Below, piece by piece: positions 25,299 through 36,285 of a stretch of DNA of 64,000 nt; within the stretch, counting starts at the first letter, position 1; each line of letters opens with the position of its first letter. The DNA is taken from positions 992,001-1,056,000 of the forward strand of contig MJGA01000008.1 of NCBI GenBank assembly GCA_001910725.1, in the 5' to 3' direction. A program made the position numbers and the translations under genes. The stretch is from Phanerodontia chrysosporium. Taxonomy: Eukaryota; Basidiomycota; Agaricomycetes; Polyporales; Phanerochaetaceae. The notes beneath the pieces are model-generated. The model was not told where the DNA came from. It ran no database searches and saw nothing but the letters and a program-made list of their open reading frames with translations.

Positions 25299-26440
25299 CT
25301 AGTACCAGCCCAGCTGCTTGAACTGCGCAAGCGAGTCGCGCGTGCACTCCTCGATGGTGTGGTACTCGAGATCGAGCAGGCGCTTGCTCTTCGAGTTGTC
25401 GAAGTACTGAGTGTAGCGCGCCTTGCTCGGGTCGTACGAGGTGTCGCCCTCGGGCAGCGTCGGATCGATCTTGTGCGCGACGGACACGAAGTCCTGCCAG
25501 ACCCACGAGCCGGCGGAGGTGATGATGCGCTCGCCGCCCGCCTCGGGCTTCTGCAGCGCACGGACGTGAGCGAGGCCGACATCACGGACGTCCACCCAGG
25601 CAGCGCTGCGAGAAGTGGTCAGTACGCGGTCGTCGGTACGACAGTGCGTGGGGAAACTTACCCGATGGTCGTCAGCTGCTCCTTGGTCTTGTTGCCCTTG
25701 ACGACCGAGTTGTAGAACTCGAGGGCGGAAGTGTTGAGGCTCTCGGGGTTCTTGACCTCCTGGAGGAAGGGGCCGTAGACGTATGGCGGGTTGATGCAGA
25801 CGAGGTCGAACTTGACCTCGCCCTTGTGCTCCTCCATGAACTTCCATGCGGCGCGCTCCGCGAGGGTCTTGGACGCGAGGTATTTGTCGACGTTCGACGA
25901 AGCGCGGCCCTTGGTCTCGACCTCGCGGACGGAATAGTCGTTCCAGTCCTTCTCGCTGAAGTGGCGCTCGTTCGGGTCCGGCGTCATCACAGCGGCGACC
26001 GACGAGGTGACGACGATGCGCTTGACGGTGTCGTTGGCGTTCTTGAGCGCGCTCTTCAGGACCGAGAGAGTGCCGGCAATGGCGGGCGCGAGGAGCTCCT
26101 CCGGGTCCTCGCATTGAAGTGGAAGGGCGACGCGGTGTGCTCGATAGCGTCGACGCCCTTGACAGCCTCATCGAAGGCACCCTCCTGCAAGCGACGTCAG
26201 CTCTGGACATTGAACAAGAGACTGAGGGGGAAAACATACCTTGGTGATGTCAGGGACGATGACGACCTCAAACTTGTCGCCGTAGCTCGAGAAGAGCTGC
26301 TTCAGGTAGGGGATGGCAGACTCCCTGCGGACAGTACCGCGGACAGAGAAGCCTTCCTCGAGGAGAGTCTTGACCACCCAGACCGCAACGTAGCCGTTGC
26401 AGCCAGTGACGAGAACCTTGCCCTTGTTGACAGCTGGCAT
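25299..26440 (-). CDS. NAD(P)-dependent ketone/aldehyde reductase (extended SDR), copy 1
   Basis: Exons 26440-26240, 26184-25662 and 25605-25299; 343 residues after restoring one base. An extended SDR of the cinnamoyl-CoA reductase/dihydroflavonol reductase/Gre2 type, which reduces carbonyl groups with NAD(P)H. Features: VLVTGCNGYVAVWVVKTLLE near residue 10 (dinucleotide binding), GVDAIEHTASPFHF, RIVVTSSVAAV, the catalytic YLASK (YxxxK), INPPYVYGP and the C-terminal ECTRDSLAQFKQLGWY. One base is missing near 26117, between HF and EDPEELLAP. TATA-like string (minus) at 26555-26549. Its paralogue is encoded head to head 1.84 kb away. Confidence 0.92.
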
Positions 26441-26548
26441 TGTAGAAGTGGTCTAAGGATTATTGGGAGGAGTGGGTATCAGAAAGTGGGATATCGATGC
26501 GAGCAGATGTGAGTTGGTTGGAGGCTGCAACCCGGGCACCCAGACTGT

Positions 26549-26555
26549 TTTTATA
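26549..26555 (-). promoter_or_regulatory. TATA box of reductase copy 1
   Basis: TATAAAA on the minus strand, about 110 bp before the start codon at 26440. Confidence 0.55.
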
Positions 26556-27838
26556 CTCTGCAGCCTCCGGGTAGAGGGTAGGGTAATATGGTTTGTGACC
26601 ATGTCGATGACGCATCCTGAAAATACGGCACCGACTCTCGACCTGCCGTAGAAAATTCACGAACGGTCAGCAAAGGAACGCATACCCGGAAGTTGCTGAA
26701 TCATAGACTGGATGTACATTTCTCCCTCTTGCATTCCTATGAGGTGGATACCTGTGGATAGCGCGCAGAAATTTTGCGACCCTGCGGCAACGCAAAATCG
26801 GCACCGGTCAATGCCAACACTACACCTGTCAAGGGACTGTAGGTTTCAAAGAATAGGCTGTTGATTAATCAGATGCGCCGATCCCCTTACGGGTGCGTAA
26901 GGCGGATGGCCACAGCGTCGGTACGAGGACATGCAAGAGCATTCGGCCGAGGTTCCGCTGCGTTCCGGGCCATCCAAACGGGGTAACCCTAACCTCGGCC
27001 TACAGTTGCTCCTCGCTACAAACGTCTTGCCAGTCGCTGGGGACAACGTTATCGCCACTCTGCCGAAGCACGTCCAAGCCCGATCCCGTCTGCCGCACTT
27101 TCCGGTATAATCGTAGGATGTCATGAGCAAAGCAGAGTTGACTATGCATGCTTCTGCGACCCGCGATGATAGGAAGATGCGAAGCGCGCACTTCTCGGCC
27201 TTCCAGCTCACCGCACCCCGCACCGCACCTCGGGCGGGAACACACGGAAATGCTGAGTAAGTATCTGAGTATATCCGTCGCCCTCTACAGAAAAAGTCCG
27301 GACGACCACTGACCAGCGTGATCGGCAGGAGTCCGATGATGGCGGAACGCCACAAAGCCCAGGAGCGAATCGCCACTGGCACAGCTTTCTCCCTCATCGC
27401 TGTTGGGTTGCCACAACAGGTGATGGCCCTTATATTTTGTACCATATGATGGACTTCTCAACTAGCCCGTGAAGCCTGTAGAAGATGGACCCAGCGCGAA
27501 ATGCTGGTCACTATGTAAACCCTTCATGTCACATATTGACGCTGACCGGTCTAGCTCATACGCCGTGAACCGGTTCTTGTGCCGCCGTGTCCGAGCCACT
27601 GTAGCTGCGGAAGACGTCTACATCGCAATGGAACGGCTCGGGGATTCGCAATGGTACACCGAAGGCCATATATGCACCGTCATGACCTCTTCGAAACCTC
27701 GTTATCAGCTTCCCTCTCCTCAGCGAGCCAATTATTATATTTCAGCATTGTACTTGATTGCATCCTCATATATACGGTCTCGAAGACAAGAAAAAATGAC
27801 ACTCTGAGCATTGAGACTTCTGAAGGGGCAAAAAGTAC

Positions 27839-27920
27839 TCCCTGGCGGGGAGTCGAACCCCGCTTTCGCGCGCGCCGGAAGGATGACAGGCGCGTGTACT
27901 AACCGATATACTACCAGGGA
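27839..27920 (-). tRNA. tRNA-Asp (anticodon GTC) with a short intron
   Basis: Read on the minus strand: acceptor TCCCTGG pairs with CCAGGGA, D-arm GTAT/GTAC, anticodon stem CGCGC/GCGCG with loop CTGTCA (anticodon GTC), and T-stem CGGGG-TTCGACT-CCCCG. An intron of about 11 nt (TCCTTCCGGCG) sits one base 3' of the anticodon, the canonical nuclear tRNA intron position. The body is 82 nt including the intron. Minus-strand T run (TTTTT) about 7 nt downstream is the Pol III terminator. Exact intron borders are uncertain by one or two bases because of the GCGC run. Confidence 0.9.
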
Positions 27921-28212
27921 TTGATAAACTTTTTCAGTACTACTAGCCTTATGTTATGCGCAATGAAACCCAATCCGCAAGGATACCGACGGATGAGCGA
28001 GCCTACTTGTGTTCACCGCGGCGACCGCGATTATCCCGTCCATTGCCGGCCATGATCTCTCTTTCTACTCATCTTTGCCCGCCCACGTCTCGCCCGCTGA
28101 CAAAATATGCGAGTCGGAAACGCGTGCATTGACCACAGGTGCCACATCTGAGTGTCAGTATGCGTCATCAACATCGAAACTCCCACCGCCGCGTCTGCCG
28201 GGCGATCGCAGC

Positions 28213-28220
28213 TATATAAG
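28213..28220 (+). promoter_or_regulatory. TATA box of reductase copy 2
   Basis: TATATAAG about 61-68 bp before the start codon at 28281. Confidence 0.6.
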
Positions 28221-28280
28221 AACAGCGTGCGACACTGAGCATGCGCACACCTGGTTATCTCGTGTCTCATCTCTACCGTC

Positions 28281-29468
28281 ATGCCAGCTATCACCAAGGG
28301 AAAGGTCCTCGTCACTGGTGCCAACGGCTACATCGCTGTCTGGGTCGTGAAGAGCCTGCTAGACAGTGGCTTCTCCGTCCGCGGCACTGTCCGTCGTGAA
28401 TCTTCTATCCCATATCTCAAGGAGACGTTCAAAGAACATGGCGACAAGCTCGAGTTTGTCGTGGTTCCAGATATAACCAAGGTCCGCTCTTCGCGTGCTG
28501 TAGCTTTCCGGTTCTTACGTCAGTCATAGGATGGCGCGTTCGATGAAGCCGTCAAAGGCGTGGACGCCATCGAGCACACAGCCTCGCCCTTTCATCTGAA
28601 GGCGAAGGATCCGCAGGAGCTGATCGTCCCAGCTGTGCAGGGCACGCTTAGCGTCCTCCAGAGCGCGCTGAAGTATGGCGACAAGGTCCAGCGTGTCGTC
28701 GTCACGGCATCGTGTGCCAGCGTTCTTACTGCGAGCCCAACTCCGCGCACATTCAGCGAGGCGAACTGGAACGAGCACTCGATCAAGGAGTGCGAGACCA
28801 AGGGTCCCAACGCGGCGCCTGTCGACATGTACCGCGCGAGCAAGACGCTTGCCGAGCGTGCTGCCTGGCGTTTCATGGAGGACAACAAGGACAAGCTCAA
28901 GTTCGACCTCGTCGTGCTGAATCCGCCCTTCGTGTGGGGACCATTCCTTCATGAGGTGGACAAGCCAGAGAATCTCAATACATCCATGCTTGACTGGTAC
29001 AACACCGTGGTGAAGGGCACCAGGCCGGAGGAGCAGCTGACCAGCATTAGGTACGCTGTCGAGCATCTGTGAGCACTGCCTTGTCTGACACCATCACAGT
29101 TCTTGCTATGTAGACGTTCGCGATCTTGGCGTCGCGCACGTCCTTGCTCTGCAGAAGGCGGAAGCTGGCGGAGAACGTATAATCGTTTCTACTGGCGAAT
29201 GGAACTGGCAAGACTGGAGTACGTACGCGTGGATATCTGTCTCCGAATACGCGGTTCTGACAACCTCCCTTTCACAGTCAATGCCGCGCGCAAAGTGGAG
29301 CCGTCCTTCCCGCCTGGCAAGACGTCGTACGACCCCAAGCAAGCAGAATATCTTGTTCACTACGATACCTCGAAGTGCGCTCGCATTTTCGGCCTCAAAT
29401 TACGTGGGCTGGACGAGATCGCTGCCGATATTGTTCAGCAATTCAAGGAGAGAGGTTGGGTTCAGTGA
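28281..29468 (+). CDS. NAD(P)-dependent ketone/aldehyde reductase (extended SDR), copy 2
   Basis: Exons 28281-28481, 28530-29050, 29100-29218 and 29278-29468, 343 residues, frame intact. Same family as the gene at 25299-26440 and the same length. VLVTGANGYIAVWVVKSLLD forms the cofactor site; GVDAIEHTASPFHL, YRASK (catalytic YxxxK), LNPPFVWGPF and the terminal KERGWVQ follow. Introns 1 and 2 are at the same positions as in copy 1; a third intron is unique to this copy. Substrate cannot be told from sequence; aromatic aldehydes or ketones are plausible in a lignin degrader. Confidence 0.95.
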
Positions 29469-30791
29469 TAGATTGTAGGACCGTCGGTCAGAAATGATCA
29501 CACATGTAACAATAATGGATGGATAAATACTAGCGTGCAGCAGGTCTCAGGATGAGGTCGGCGTAGAGTGGCGTCTTACCCGAAGCGCCTGTTCAGCTTT
29601 AAGGTCTATGGCCTACGGGCAAGCCTACGGGTCACGACGAGACGTCTACATGAGTCGTTCGCGACTGCTAACATTAGATATGATGTTCAGCTGGTGTTTG
29701 ACGCATGTGAGATGGTCGCAGGAGAAGATGCTTGAAATTCTGGCCCCATCGTCAAATGTGGCACCCAGAAGTCAGAGAAAGTCAGAGGTCAAACTGCGAA
29801 TAGCGCTCCCGGACATGTTCGAAGAAGCTTCCACATTTTCTGACATCGCAGCTTTCGTCGACGGTAGATACTGAATGACACTCATCACAGCCACAAAACG
29901 CCGGGGCGGTCACTCCGTTCATACAGTGGGCAACTACGGCATGGCGGAAGCTGACAGGGGCTACAGCGGTTACAGAGTGACCTGAATGTATATCTACAGC
30001 GACACAGAAGATTGCCTGCAAGGGGCCGGAATCATCGTCCCAACCTTTTTTATTGAATTTTTATCTCATTATTATTGCTTTTCAAGCAGTAGTCCTTGTG
30101 GCGCCTGAGGGTATACTTCGACTCTATGGCTTTGCGCACGGCAGAGATGACACGGCATGCAAGCAGGAGGAGGAGCAATAGCTTGTGACGTAAGTGGGCG
30201 AACGCACCGTACTGCCTACCGCCGATCACTTCCGCCGAAAGCGTCGCATCCGCGGTGGTGCGCCCCGCCTCCTCCCGAGCGGATGTACCACCCGTCGCCA
30301 CCGGAGAAAGCGGGTTTAACCAACTTCTCTTGATATCTGTGCCTGATCGCGAGAAACTTGGTGACGTTGTGTGCAGAGCCAAGCAACGCCCTGCCCAAAG
30401 CTGTCAGCAGCCGCGCACTCCCTGCTGTATTCGTGTGGCGTCGGTCCAGAGTCGTAGCGTTTCCCGTCAGGAAGAGGTCGAACGGCCCAGGCACGTCACG
30501 GAGGTAAGCGGTGGATCCCCGTAGATCGACCATGAAGACGTCGGGGGTGCCTTGCGCGATCGCATTGCGTACATCGTTGTGAGTCGTGCCTGGCATCCCC
30601 AGCGCGGCAACATGACGAAGGACAGGCACAGGAGCACGAAGAGAGCAGAGATAAAAGGCTCACCTTCCAGAGGCAGAAACGTCACAAACAGCGACTTCCA
30701 CCTTCCTCTCTCCTGCTCGACCTGAGAGCGAGTTAATCCCCTACTCTTCACGACACTTTAATTTACGCACTTTACGCTTTTCACGATAATC
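29469..30791. other. Intergenic region without a supported gene
   Basis: A minus-strand ORF (30216-30629, 137 codons) and a hydrophobic minus-strand stretch near 30600-30700 were examined; neither has a recognisable domain or coherent exon structure. The last 100 bp should be the promoter of the repeat-protein gene. Confidence 0.4.
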
Positions 30792-32390
30792 ATGCACTTC
30801 TCGACGTCCTTCAGCTCACTCCTGGTCGCCGTTTTTGTCGCGATTTCGGCCACCGAAGCGCGCCCTGTGGGGTCAGGCCTTGTCGCCCGCAATCGTGAGT
30901 TTATCGGATCTAGCGCCACACATATACAAGCTGACATATCGCTTCCAGCCCAATATTCTAGCACGCCTTACCCCTGCTACCAGCAGTTCCAAGGCTTCGA
31001 TAACGATGGGGCTTGCAACACGAGCGAGGGCAACACGGGCAGTGGTAGCGGCGAGAGCGGCTACAGCAACGGCACCGGCCCCGACCCCAACCAGACCTGC
31101 ACCGACGGCACTTGTACCGGGCCCGACAGCAACGATGGCTCGACAGACACCACCGGTTCGGGTACCGGGAGCGGCAACGGTTCCGGCAACAACGACGGTT
31201 CAGGTACTGGTACAGGCAACGGCTCTGGCACCGACACCGGCACCGGTACCGGAAACGGCGCGGGCAACGGTGGTGGGAATGGATCAGGCAGCGGAGATGG
31301 CTCTGGCACTGGTACTGGCACTGGCACCGGTACCGGCGGGTCAGGCAACGGGTCAGGAGACGGGTCGGGCAGCGGGACGGGCGACGGGTCGGGCGCGGGA
31401 TCCGGCAACGGCAACGGTGGCGGCCTCGTAGACGTCAACGGCAACATTGGCGGCTCTGGCTCCAATACCGGCGGTGGCGATGGTCTTGTCAACGTCAACG
31501 GGAACGTTGGCACGACGGGCAGCGGCGACGGTACTTCGGGCGGCGACGCCAGTGGCAACGGCGGCCTCGTCGACGTCAACGCCAACGCTGGCAACACCGA
31601 CGGCACCGGTGGCAACACTGGTGGTGGCGACGGCCTCGTCAATGTCAACGCCAACGCCGCGAACTCTGGTTCCGGCGATACGGACACCTCGGGCGGCGGC
31701 TCTAGCGGAGACGGCGGACTTGTGGACGTCAACGCCAATGCCGCCAACACCGACGGCACAGGCAGCGGCACGGATGATGGCAACGGCCTCGTCAACGTCG
31801 ATGCGAACGCCGCCAACTCGGGTTCTGGCAGCACGGATACCTCGGGAGGCGATACCGGTGGTGATGGTGGTCTCGTCGATGCCAACATCAACGCTGCGAA
31901 CTCCGGCGGCACTGGAGGCGATTCCAGCGGTGATGGCCTGATCAATGTCGACGCCAACGCGGCCAACACCGGCTCCGGTACAGACACCAGCGGTGGCGAC
32001 GCGAGCGGCGATGGTAGTCTCGTCAATGTCGGCACCGACGTAGCGAATACTGGCGACAGCACAGGGAGCACCACCGATTCGGGCAGCCTCATCAACGCTG
32101 ACGTCGATGCTGCGAACTCGGCCAGCGGCGACTCCGGCGAATCCACCGGCAATAGCCTCATCGACGCAGATGTCGACGCTCTCAATGGCTCGTCGGATTC
32201 GGCTTCGGATGTAGACGGTAGTCTGCTGGACGTTGACGCTGACATTGCCGACGCGGAGGCGGGCTCTACTGGCGATGGGGGTGTGCTTAATGTGGACGCA
32301 GGAGCCCTCAACGGTGGTGCTATTGGCTCAGGCAGCAACAGTGGCAGCCTGCTGAATGTGGGAATCGGTGGTCTCAACGGCCGGAAGTAG
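30792..32390 (+). CDS. Secreted Gly/Asn/Ser/Thr-rich repeat protein
   Basis: Start MHFSTSFSSLLVAVFVAIS, a clear signal peptide with likely cleavage after ATEA. A 54-nt intron (30895-30948, GTGAGT to TTCCAG) is in frame without stops; spliced length is about 514 residues. A short Cys-containing module (CYQQFQGFDNDGACN, then CTDGTC) is followed by a Gly/Ser/Thr/Asn spacer. Then come about 15 repeats with a core such as GLVDVNANAAN and a linker like TDGTGSGTDDG (unit about 25-35 residues), degenerating toward LLNVGIGGLNGRK. The regular L-V-x-V-x-A-x-A-x-N pattern could form a beta-roll or solenoid, or an extracellular matrix filler; this is inference. No membrane anchor. A long minus-strand ORF is a composition shadow. 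Confidence 0.85.
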   Translation: MHFSTSFSSLLVAVFVAISATEARPVGSGLVARNREFIGSSATHIQADISLPAQYSSTPYPCYQQFQGFDNDGACNTSEGNTGSGSGESGYSNGTGPDPNQTCTDGTCTGPDSNDGSTDTTGSGTGSGNGSGNNDGSGTGTGNGSGTDTGTGTGNGAGNGGGNGSGSGDGSGTGTGTGTGTGGSGNGSGDGSGSGTGDGSGAGSGNGNGGGLVDVNGNIGGSGSNTGGGDGLVNVNGNVGTTGSGDGTSGGDASGNGGLVDVNANAGNTDGTGGNTGGGDGLVNVNANAANSGSGDTDTSGGGSSGDGGLVDVNANAANTDGTGSGTDDGNGLVNVDANAANSGSGSTDTSGGDTGGDGGLVDANINAANSGGTGGDSSGDGLINVDANAANTGSGTDTSGGDASGDGSLVNVGTDVANTGDSTGSTTDSGSLINADVDAANSASGDSGESTGNSLIDADVDALNGSSDSASDVDGSLLDVDADIADAEAGSTGDGGVLNVDAGALNGGAIGSGSNSGSLLNVGIGGLNGRK

Positions 32391-32808
32391 TATGTTCTCG
32401 TCTATCGGTTCTGTAATTGTATACTTAGCAGAGGTGCTTGCGCTGTTCAATGCATACCTGTCGTTCTAACTTCTCCACTCAATGTATCTACGATCTGAGG
32501 GCCTCATAAAATCTTCATGCTGTAATGGCGATGAGTGGCGCCACAATACTAAGTTGAGCATTTAACGCTCACCAATGACAGAAAATAGGGTGCCTTGCAA
32601 TATCAACCAACGACTGCTACTTCCGCTCCAGCACACGTCGGTAGAGAGCAACTTTGCAGCCGTCCAGATATAATCGAGGAATATGAGCAGTGTTACAGAA
32701 GGTACAATACTGGATCAACATGCGAGATGTATGCGATAGGCAGTCTACCGTTGTTCTCTCGGTTCTGTGAGAATGAGTTAGTAGTTGCGGATACACTTCA
32801 AGTGAATA
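32391..32808. terminator. Convergent 3' flanks
   Basis: Between the stop codons of the repeat protein (+) and eIF3g (-). No gene seen; A/T-rich as expected for polyadenylation regions. Confidence 0.4.
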
Positions 32809-33901
32809 CTACGTACGCGACCACTGGACACTCAGAATCAAGTTGTCGTAACCACGTCCGTTGGTCTTCTCCATAGCGCGCTGAGCAACAGCCTTGTCCT
32901 CGAAGCTAACGAATGCGAAGCCCTTGCCCGCACCAGTCTCCCTGTCACGTCCGACGTAGACCCTCGCGACGCGCCCGAATGCACCGAAAAGATCGCGCAG
33001 GTCGTTCTCCTGAGTATCTTCCGAGATATTTGTAACGCGAAGGGTGGGAAGGTCGTCACGGGAGCCTCCTGGCCGGCCCATGGCCTCTCCAGGACCGCGA
33101 GCGCCGCCACGCATCGAGGGAGGGACATACTTGCCACCAGTGGTGGGAGCAGCTGGCTCCGGAGCGGCAGCTTCGTCGCCGCCAAAGGGAGGGGTGTCTG
33201 GCAAAGAATCAGGATGGGGCCGTTACGTGGGATTACAGGTAGATCACACACCTGCGCCGTCCAATCCGGAAAGGGTGTCCTTGAAGGGACATTTTGCGGT
33301 GAAGTGATCGCCTTTGCAAAGACGACAGACGACCTTTCCAGCACCAGCACGTGCGAGGTTGTTTTTCATGGCTTGCGATGCAGAGGGCTCAGGCTCTGAC
33401 TGCTTGTTACCAGCACTGAGCTTCAGCATGACGCTTTCGCCGACGGTGGTGGTGGCCCTGTCCGGACCTGGCTTGTTGCCCTTCTCCTGACCGAACTTGG
33501 CCCATGCCTTGCGCTCTGCAACAGTGTGGTCTACGACTTGCTTCTGCAATGTCCGCTTGATCTTGCGCGTGATCTGTGACCGGGCGAACGGCAGACAAGA
33601 GCACAATTTTGTGAATGAATGAAGCGCCTCGCGAACACAAACCGCACTGGCGTACCTTCACTTTCTTTCCCTCGTCGTTGACGGTATACTCTACCGTGGT
33701 GCGGATGCCATTCTCATCAACGTAATCCTCGCCCTTGGGTTGCTCTATTGGAAGTCAAACCATGTCCTCATGAGAAACTCGAGGATCGAACGCACCGAGC
33801 TCGTCGATCTCATCCGCCCATGAGGTTTTAAGAGCACTGTAAATCGTTTAGCGTTTTCGAACGACAGTACGTCGAGTGATGAGTGCATACGTGCTGGCCA
33901 T
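32809..33901 (-). CDS. TIF35: Eukaryotic translation initiation factor 3 subunit G
   Basis: Exons 33901-33891, 33836-33796, 33744-33656, 33573-33252 and 33197-32809 join in phase to 283 residues. eIF3g is an RNA-binding subunit of the eIF3 scanning complex. N-terminal part SWADEIDEL, then DENGIRTTVEYTVNDEGKKV and ITRKIKRTLQKQVVDHTVAE, both typical of the eIF3g N-terminal domain. A CCHC-like zinc motif CRLCKGDHFTAKC follows near residue 145. The C-terminal RRM has RNP2 (LRVTNISEDT) and RNP1 (GKGFAFVSF). First exon is only 11 nt. Frame fully intact. Confidence 0.97.
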
Positions 33902-34007
33902 GGTTGTTGCAGGTGATAGTGGATGCGTAAAGAGAAAGGTCTGGCAGGGAGATTAGAAAACGTCAAGCTTTGATGGGTTATATACATGTACATGCATAAC
34001 ACAGTAT

Positions 34008-34095
34008 CCCCTGATAGCTCAGTTGGAAGAGCGTCAGACTGTAATTGGATAACAACGTCATCTGAATGTCGCCTGTTCGAACCAGGCTCAGGGGA
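34008..34095 (+). tRNA. tRNA-Tyr (anticodon GTA) with intron
   Basis: Acceptor CCCCTGA pairs with TCAGGGG plus discriminator A; D-arm GCTCAGTTGGAAGAGC; anticodon stem TCAGA/TCTGA with loop CTGTAA (GTA); T-arm GCCTG-TTCGAAC-CAGGC. An intron of about 15 nt (TTGGATAACAACGTC) follows position 37, as expected for eukaryotic tRNA-Tyr. A TTTTTTT run begins about 6 nt after the gene (terminator). Overlaps no protein gene. Confidence 0.96.
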
Positions 34096-34359
34096 CTTCT
34101 GTTTTTTTCTCTTTTCTCTTTCTTTTTATTCTCCAAGCCAGGCAGACTGTGGGGAAGTTTACAATACAATGTTGCCTGTTCTCATAGGCTGAAGCCTGAG
34201 TAGCTAGCGCTAGTTTGGTGAATACACAGTTGGTCAAGGAACTACAAGCTTTCGCATGCGTAATGTTACCGCATCTTCACCTCCTCCTCACACCTACTTC
34301 TTCGGTCTGTAGTCAGGATTTCGAACGCTACCGTTATGTTGCTAGACGAAGCTGGTTAA

Positions 34360-34895
34360 TCCGTCTCTATTCCGCCCAATCCTGCTGACACCGATTATAA
34401 ACGGCCCTGGGACAGCGACTTCACACTTGTTCCCCAGTACCTCCCGGATCCTCAAAACGTGGTCGAGTTTAGCGACACATCCGAAATCCTCGTCGACAGA
34501 TTAGTTTCTAATCCTGCGGTTGAAGCCTTCCTCCCACCGGACATTCTGTCGAAGCGTCAAGCTTCGGACGAACAGATCAGAAGTCACATGGGTGATCTGG
34601 CTGGTAAGTGGTGCATATTCGGACTGTGCCCTCCGTTTGAGCATATTATTGCTATATTATTGCAGAGAACTGCCGCCTTGATATGCTCTACGCCGTCGGC
34701 GTAGTAGGAACAAAATCGTGCTTCCACTGCCTCAATACGAGGGACACCCTACCAGAATCGTCGATACCGCACCTGCTAGCGGATGAAACTGCGATATCTT
34801 GGGACTTGCTGGGGAGAGACAGTCCTGTGAGATGGTGCCAAATGTCAGAAACGGATGCAAAGCTTACTAGGTGGCATCTGCTACTAACTTTCTAA
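34360..34895 (+). pseudogene. Unrecognised gene fragment
   Basis: An open stretch (34360-34603) followed by a consensus intron (GTAAGT 34604 to TTGCAG 34665) and a second exon to the stop at 34895. Translation includes YKRPWDSDFTLVPQYLPDP and LVSNPAVEAFLPPDIL, which have normal protein composition, but no start codon precedes the open part (TAA at 34357). It looks like a decayed or truncated coding fragment. Family not recognised. Confidence 0.3.
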
Positions 34896-35648
34896 AGGTC
34901 TCAGGCTGCCAGGTCTCCTGGTCAGACTTGTCTTCGTTGCTTGACTATAAGCAATTAGGCGTTGAGACATCCTAATCTGTGTATTCAAAAGTAGGCTCGG
35001 AGGATGGTCGCTTTTTGTACATATATAAGCTCCCTCTGAAGCTGGCCGCTGTTTCGGAACATCGTCAGTAGTCTCCCCGAACAGACGCTTATGGAGTGTC
35101 GTCAGGTTATTGTTGCACACAATCATTCGTACTAATCCATCCTGGTGCACGCCATAAAATTCTATCGTAGTCTGTCATCCACTAACAAGATGAAGGTGTC
35201 ATATGGAGTGCTTGCATTGTTTCAGCCGAAATTTGACAGCGCAGGAGCAGAGATCACGGTAGGGCAACAACGCACGTGGCGCTCCGAACGAGGCATCGGC
35301 ACTTCCTCGCCACTTCAACCTTGTGCGAGAGCCGCCATGCGTTTCTAGCCAGTTCCAAATGTCGTGATGCTAGAGGCCCATCGCGGGACTCGCTGCAGCT
35401 TCTTGAGGTGCCAAGACTCTCACAGAAACAGTAGACTAACTCGGCATTGGGCGAGTCAGCTGGCGCTTGTCGAGGCCATTCCCAGCCGGTACTCGGAACC
35501 CTGGGATTGGTTTACGAGATGGATCGCAGGCTAATCACAGCTGGAGGGTAGGAGCACACTGTAAGTACTGTATCATCATCTGCTAAGTACCGTGCCTCAA
35601 TATTATTCCGTGCTTGTAGGTGTACACACGCTAGTGTTACCTACCAGT
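34896..35648. other. Non-coding left flank of the transposon
   Basis: No supported gene. Lower in G+C than its surroundings. Confidence 0.4.
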
Positions 35649-35662
35649 CATCAGCAAAAAAA
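35649..35662 (+). repeat. Left terminal inverted repeat
   Basis: CATCAGCAAAAAAA; the same 14 bases occur in reverse complement at 44461-44474. The A run is one base longer on the left. Confidence 0.65.
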
Positions 35663-35825
35663 AGACTGCTAGTTCTAGCTAGACCTGCGATGACCAGGCT
35701 ACCAGAGCAGGTCAGCGCTTTCAGGCTGGGATTGTAGTTGCCAGCTCAGACATGCGATCGATAAGCGTGACCATGCCCATCAGTCTGACACCGTAGACCA
35801 GGCTCGCCATTATGGTAAGCTAGGT

Positions 35826-35853
35826 CAGGCATGGCCAGGGCTGGCCATGCCTG
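35826..35853. repeat. Perfect 13-bp palindrome with 2-bp spacer
   Basis: CAGGCATGGCCAG (35826-35838), GG, CTGGCCATGCCTG (35841-35853). Sits about 180 bp inside the left end; the same CCATGGCCAGGC words recur near the right end. Candidate transposase-binding site or hairpin. Confidence 0.85.
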
Positions 35854-36285
35854 GCAAGCGGTAGCGGTTCTGGGCGCACTTTTGGCTTCGTTGGGCTGCT
35901 ACTCAGGCTCATTCGGAATATAATAGCAAATAAAAGAAATTAATTCGATTTCTCGTAGAGCGCAGTATGGTACAGAAGACGACAGCACGTAAGTATGGAG
36001 AAGTGGACCAGGAATTGATGATGGGCGGTGAGCAGAGCACTTGAGACTAGCAAGAGACATGCAGCGGCATGAGACAGTATCTGAGATAGAGGGGCTGCCG
36101 CGCCGAAGGCGCGCTGACTCAGAGGACAAGCGAGTGGGAACCAGTGGAGAGTCCGAAGAGGTCAAATGGGAGCATAGCAAGCGAACGGTTGCGAGGACTG
36201 AGGGTAACAAGCAGAGCGAGAGTGTTGCGCAGAATGGAAACAGCTAGATGGCAGGTCCGTGAGACAGCGACACTGAGAGACGGCG

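Larger units (their letters stand above)
26441..28280. promoter_or_regulatory. Divergent promoter region of the two reductases, containing a tRNA gene
   Basis: Holds TATA elements for both reductases and the tRNA-Asp gene at 27839-27920. No protein gene is supported in the remaining stretch 26650-27830. Confidence 0.45.

Noticed and set aside
30216..30629. 137-codon minus-strand ORF
   Set aside because: No recognisable motif, no coherent partner exons, and a Gly/His-rich run-off end; not strong enough to annotate.
31061..32377. 438-codon Pro/Ser-rich minus-strand ORF
   Set aside because: Mirror of the Gly/Asn/Thr repeat array; no start context, introns or domains.
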